NCBI GenBank assembly: GCA_019416265.1
Contig: DXXQ01000145.1
Coordinates: 1 to 6,554 of the forward strand
Length of the DNA stretch: 6,554 bases
Reading direction: 5' to 3'
Origin: Clostridiales bacterium
GTDB taxonomy: Bacteria > Bacillota > Clostridia > Lachnospirales > Lachnospiraceae
Shown here: one piece after another, positions 5,928-6,554 of the stretch
Position numbering within the stretch: the stretch's first letter is position 1
Layout of the letters: every line of letters starts with the position of its first letter
Program-made: the position numbers and the translations under genes
The notes under the pieces: generated by a model
Seen by the model: only the letters and a program-made list of their open reading frames with translations
What the model was told of the DNA's origin: nothing
Database searches by the model: none

Positions 5928-5939
5928 ATTTGTAAATAA
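5928..5939. repeat. 12-nt word ATTTGTAAATAA, right copy
   Basis: This is an exact match to 4402-4413 in the hipB leader, placed 100 bp after the hipA stop and just before the terminator. The preceding bases (AAAATATCTATA) also loosely resemble the left-hand operator (AAAATATTATCT). It could be a second repressor site or the trace of a duplication flanking the module. Confidence 0.35.
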
Positions 5940-5951
5940 TTTTAAAGCTGC

Positions 5952-5985
5952 ATTGCCGCCATCAAATGGCGGCAATTGTATTTTT
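5952..5985 (+). terminator. Intrinsic terminator of hipBA
   Basis: ATTGCCGCCAT (5952-5962) and ATGGCGGCAAT (5966-5976) form a perfect 11-bp, GC-rich stem around a CAA loop, followed by TGTATTTTT. The T tail lies on the plus strand, so it ends the hipBA transcript. It lies 125 bp after the hipA stop. Confidence 0.88.
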
Positions 5986-6138
5986 CTCCTGTTCGGAATC
6001 ATCGCGCAGATAGATGGGAGCAGGATGGTGTAGTTTAATGGATTCTGCCACGTCAACGGCCAGACGATTTGGACGTTGTTGTTGCTGATCTCATGAGCTG
6101 TCACCGACTTGCTTTTTCGCAAGGAAATCAGTTATTGG
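5962..6138 (-). pseudogene. Possible remnant of an unidentified minus-strand gene
   Basis: One minus frame reads 42 codons from just after an in-frame TGA (6091-6093) to a stop at 5962-5964. It contains RPNRLAVDVAESIKLHHPAP and IYLRDDSEQEKNTIAAI, which has the balanced, charged composition of real protein and few rare residues. Above the internal TGA the same frame continues as PITDFLAKKQVGDSS up to another stop (6139-6141). There is no start codon or ribosome binding site, so at best it is the decayed 3' end of a gene. Its stop falls in the loop of the hipBA terminator. A competing 76-codon open frame on the same strand (5892-6122) starts with ATG but reads less like protein. I cannot name a family, and it may be chance. 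Confidence 0.25.
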
Positions 6139-6180
6139 TCAGGCTGAGAAGTCAGCAACATTTATTTGTTATTGAGTGCC

Positions 6181-6227
6181 GGGTTATACCTATTTTTCGT
6201 GTGTATGATATACTTGTGGTATAATCC
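6181..6227. promoter_or_regulatory. Inverted repeat overlapping the promoter of the YaiI/YqxD-family gene
   Basis: GGGTTATACC (6181-6190) and GGTATAATCC (6218-6227) are inverted copies matching at 9 of 10 positions, with a 27-bp spacing. The right half covers the -10 element, so a bound dimer could block transcription. The symmetry may instead be partly an accident of the TATAAT sequence. Confidence 0.3.
6196..6225 (+). promoter_or_regulatory. Extended -10 promoter for the YaiI/YqxD-family gene
   Basis: TGGTATAAT (6217-6225) is a perfect extended -10 element (TGn plus TATAAT). The -35 region is poor (TTCGTG at 6196-6201, 18-bp spacing), as is common for extended -10 promoters. Transcription would start near 6232, about 25 bases before the ATG. 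Confidence 0.65.
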
Positions 6228-6256
6228 ATATACTAAACAAGATAAAGGGTGGTACT

Positions 6257-6554
6257 ATGCAGATTTTTGTTGATGCAGATGCTTGTCCGGTGGTTTCCAT
6301 TGTGGAAGCAGTTGCGAAAAAATATAGGGTGGCGGTAACGCTGCTATGCGATACAAACCATGTATTGTATTCTGATTATAGTGAGGTAGTGGTTGTTGGA
6401 GCCGGCACGGATGCCGTAGATTATAAGCTGATCAGCATTTGTCATAAAGGAGATATCGTGGTATCGCAGGATTATGGAGTAGCGGCTATGGCTCTCGGAA
6501 AAGGTGCTTATGCGATTCATCAGTCAGGCAAATGGTATACAAATGAAAATATTG
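6257..6554 (+). CDS. YaiI/YqxD (UPF0178, DUF188) family protein, 3' end outside window
   Basis: Ninety-nine codons are visible before the window ends; the family is usually about 150 residues. The start is an ATG preceded by AAAGGGTGG (6244-6252). Family marks are the opening MQIFVDADACPV with Asp6, Asp8 and Cys10, the segment GAGTDAVDYKLI (49-60), the signature KGDIVVSQDYGVAAMAL (64-80) and the GKGAYAIHQSGKWYTNENI end (81-99). The conserved acidic residues suggest a PIN-like, metal-binding nuclease fold, but I know of no established function. It has its own promoter and is separated from hipBA by a terminator, so it is an independent transcript. Confidence 0.95.
   Translation, partial: MQIFVDADACPVVSIVEAVAKKYRVAVTLLCDTNHVLYSDYSEVVVVGAGTDAVDYKLISICHKGDIVVSQDYGVAAMALGKGAYAIHQSGKWYTNENI

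Larger units (their letters stand above)
5828..6256. other. Gene-poor region between hipA and the YaiI/YqxD-family gene
   Basis: This 429-bp stretch has no convincing plus-strand gene. It holds AT-rich DNA with the right copy of a 12-nt repeat (5928-5939), the hipA terminator (5952-5985), a possible minus-strand gene remnant (5962-6138) and the promoter of the downstream gene. A short hairpin at 6108-6123 (CTTGC/GCAAG) has no further signal. No tRNA or known RNA was recognised. Confidence 0.6.

Noticed and set aside
5904..5929. TTGATG and TATAAT as a promoter after hipA.
   Set aside because: The spacing is only 14 bp and a terminator follows directly, with no gene to serve.
6027..6041. GGTGTAGTTTAATGG resembles the D-arm of a clostridial tRNA-Gly.
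   Set aside because: No acceptor stem, anticodon stem or GGTTCGA T-loop follows at tRNA spacing, and no closing 3' end is present.
6108..6123. Small hairpin CTTGC-TTTTTC-GCAAG.
   Set aside because: Only five base pairs with no T tail or neighbouring gene end, so not called as a terminator.

Overview
The window looks like chromosome from a gut-type member of Clostridia, probably Lachnospiraceae. This rests on moderate GC with AT-rich intergenic DNA, strong AGGAGG-type ribosome binding sites, a DUF2812 membrane protein, a small protein carrying the GGADGPT motif of sodium-pumping decarboxylase beta subunits, and a YaiI/YqxD-family gene. The assignment is inference; no rRNA or tRNA is present. 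All convincing genes are on the plus strand.

Left part (1-891). The last few codons of an unseen gene may lie at the edge, followed by a very strong intrinsic terminator (28-80). Next is a reading frame for a DUF1311/LprI-type protein with an unidentified beta-rich C-terminal half (125-814). It begins directly at mature-protein sequence, with no signal peptide, no ribosome binding site and only a TTG start, so it is probably a 5'-truncated remnant. A degenerate 20-nt direct repeat sits exactly at its ragged 5' edge. A 25-codon frame then links it to the next gene with start/stop overlaps at both ends.

Central part (888-4279). Four consecutive genes for membrane proteins are arranged like an operon: a DUF2812 protein of 437 aa; an 80-aa two-helix protein with the OadB-like GGADGPT motif; a 461-aa protein with about seven helices and a large C-terminal domain predicted to lie outside the membrane; and a roughly 109-aa three-helix protein. 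No function can be assigned to the set, which is the best candidate here for an uncharacterised membrane system. The fourth gene is clearly more AT-rich than the third, so it may have a separate origin.

Right-centre (4280-5985). A very AT-rich control region of about 150 bp, with one plausible promoter and nested inverted repeats, precedes a hipBA-type module. This consists of a 92-aa XRE/HipB-like repressor overlapping by 14 nt a 377-aa HipA-type serine/threonine kinase that has all recognisable kinase residues. A perfect 11-bp stem with a T-rich tail terminates it. A 12-nt AT-rich word is repeated just upstream of hipB and just downstream of hipA.

Right end (5986-6554). A gene-poor stretch carries a possible minus-strand gene remnant, then an extended -10 promoter overlapped by an inverted repeat, then the first 99 codons of a YaiI/YqxD-family protein that runs off the window.

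No CRISPR array, insertion sequence, tRNA or rRNA was recognised.
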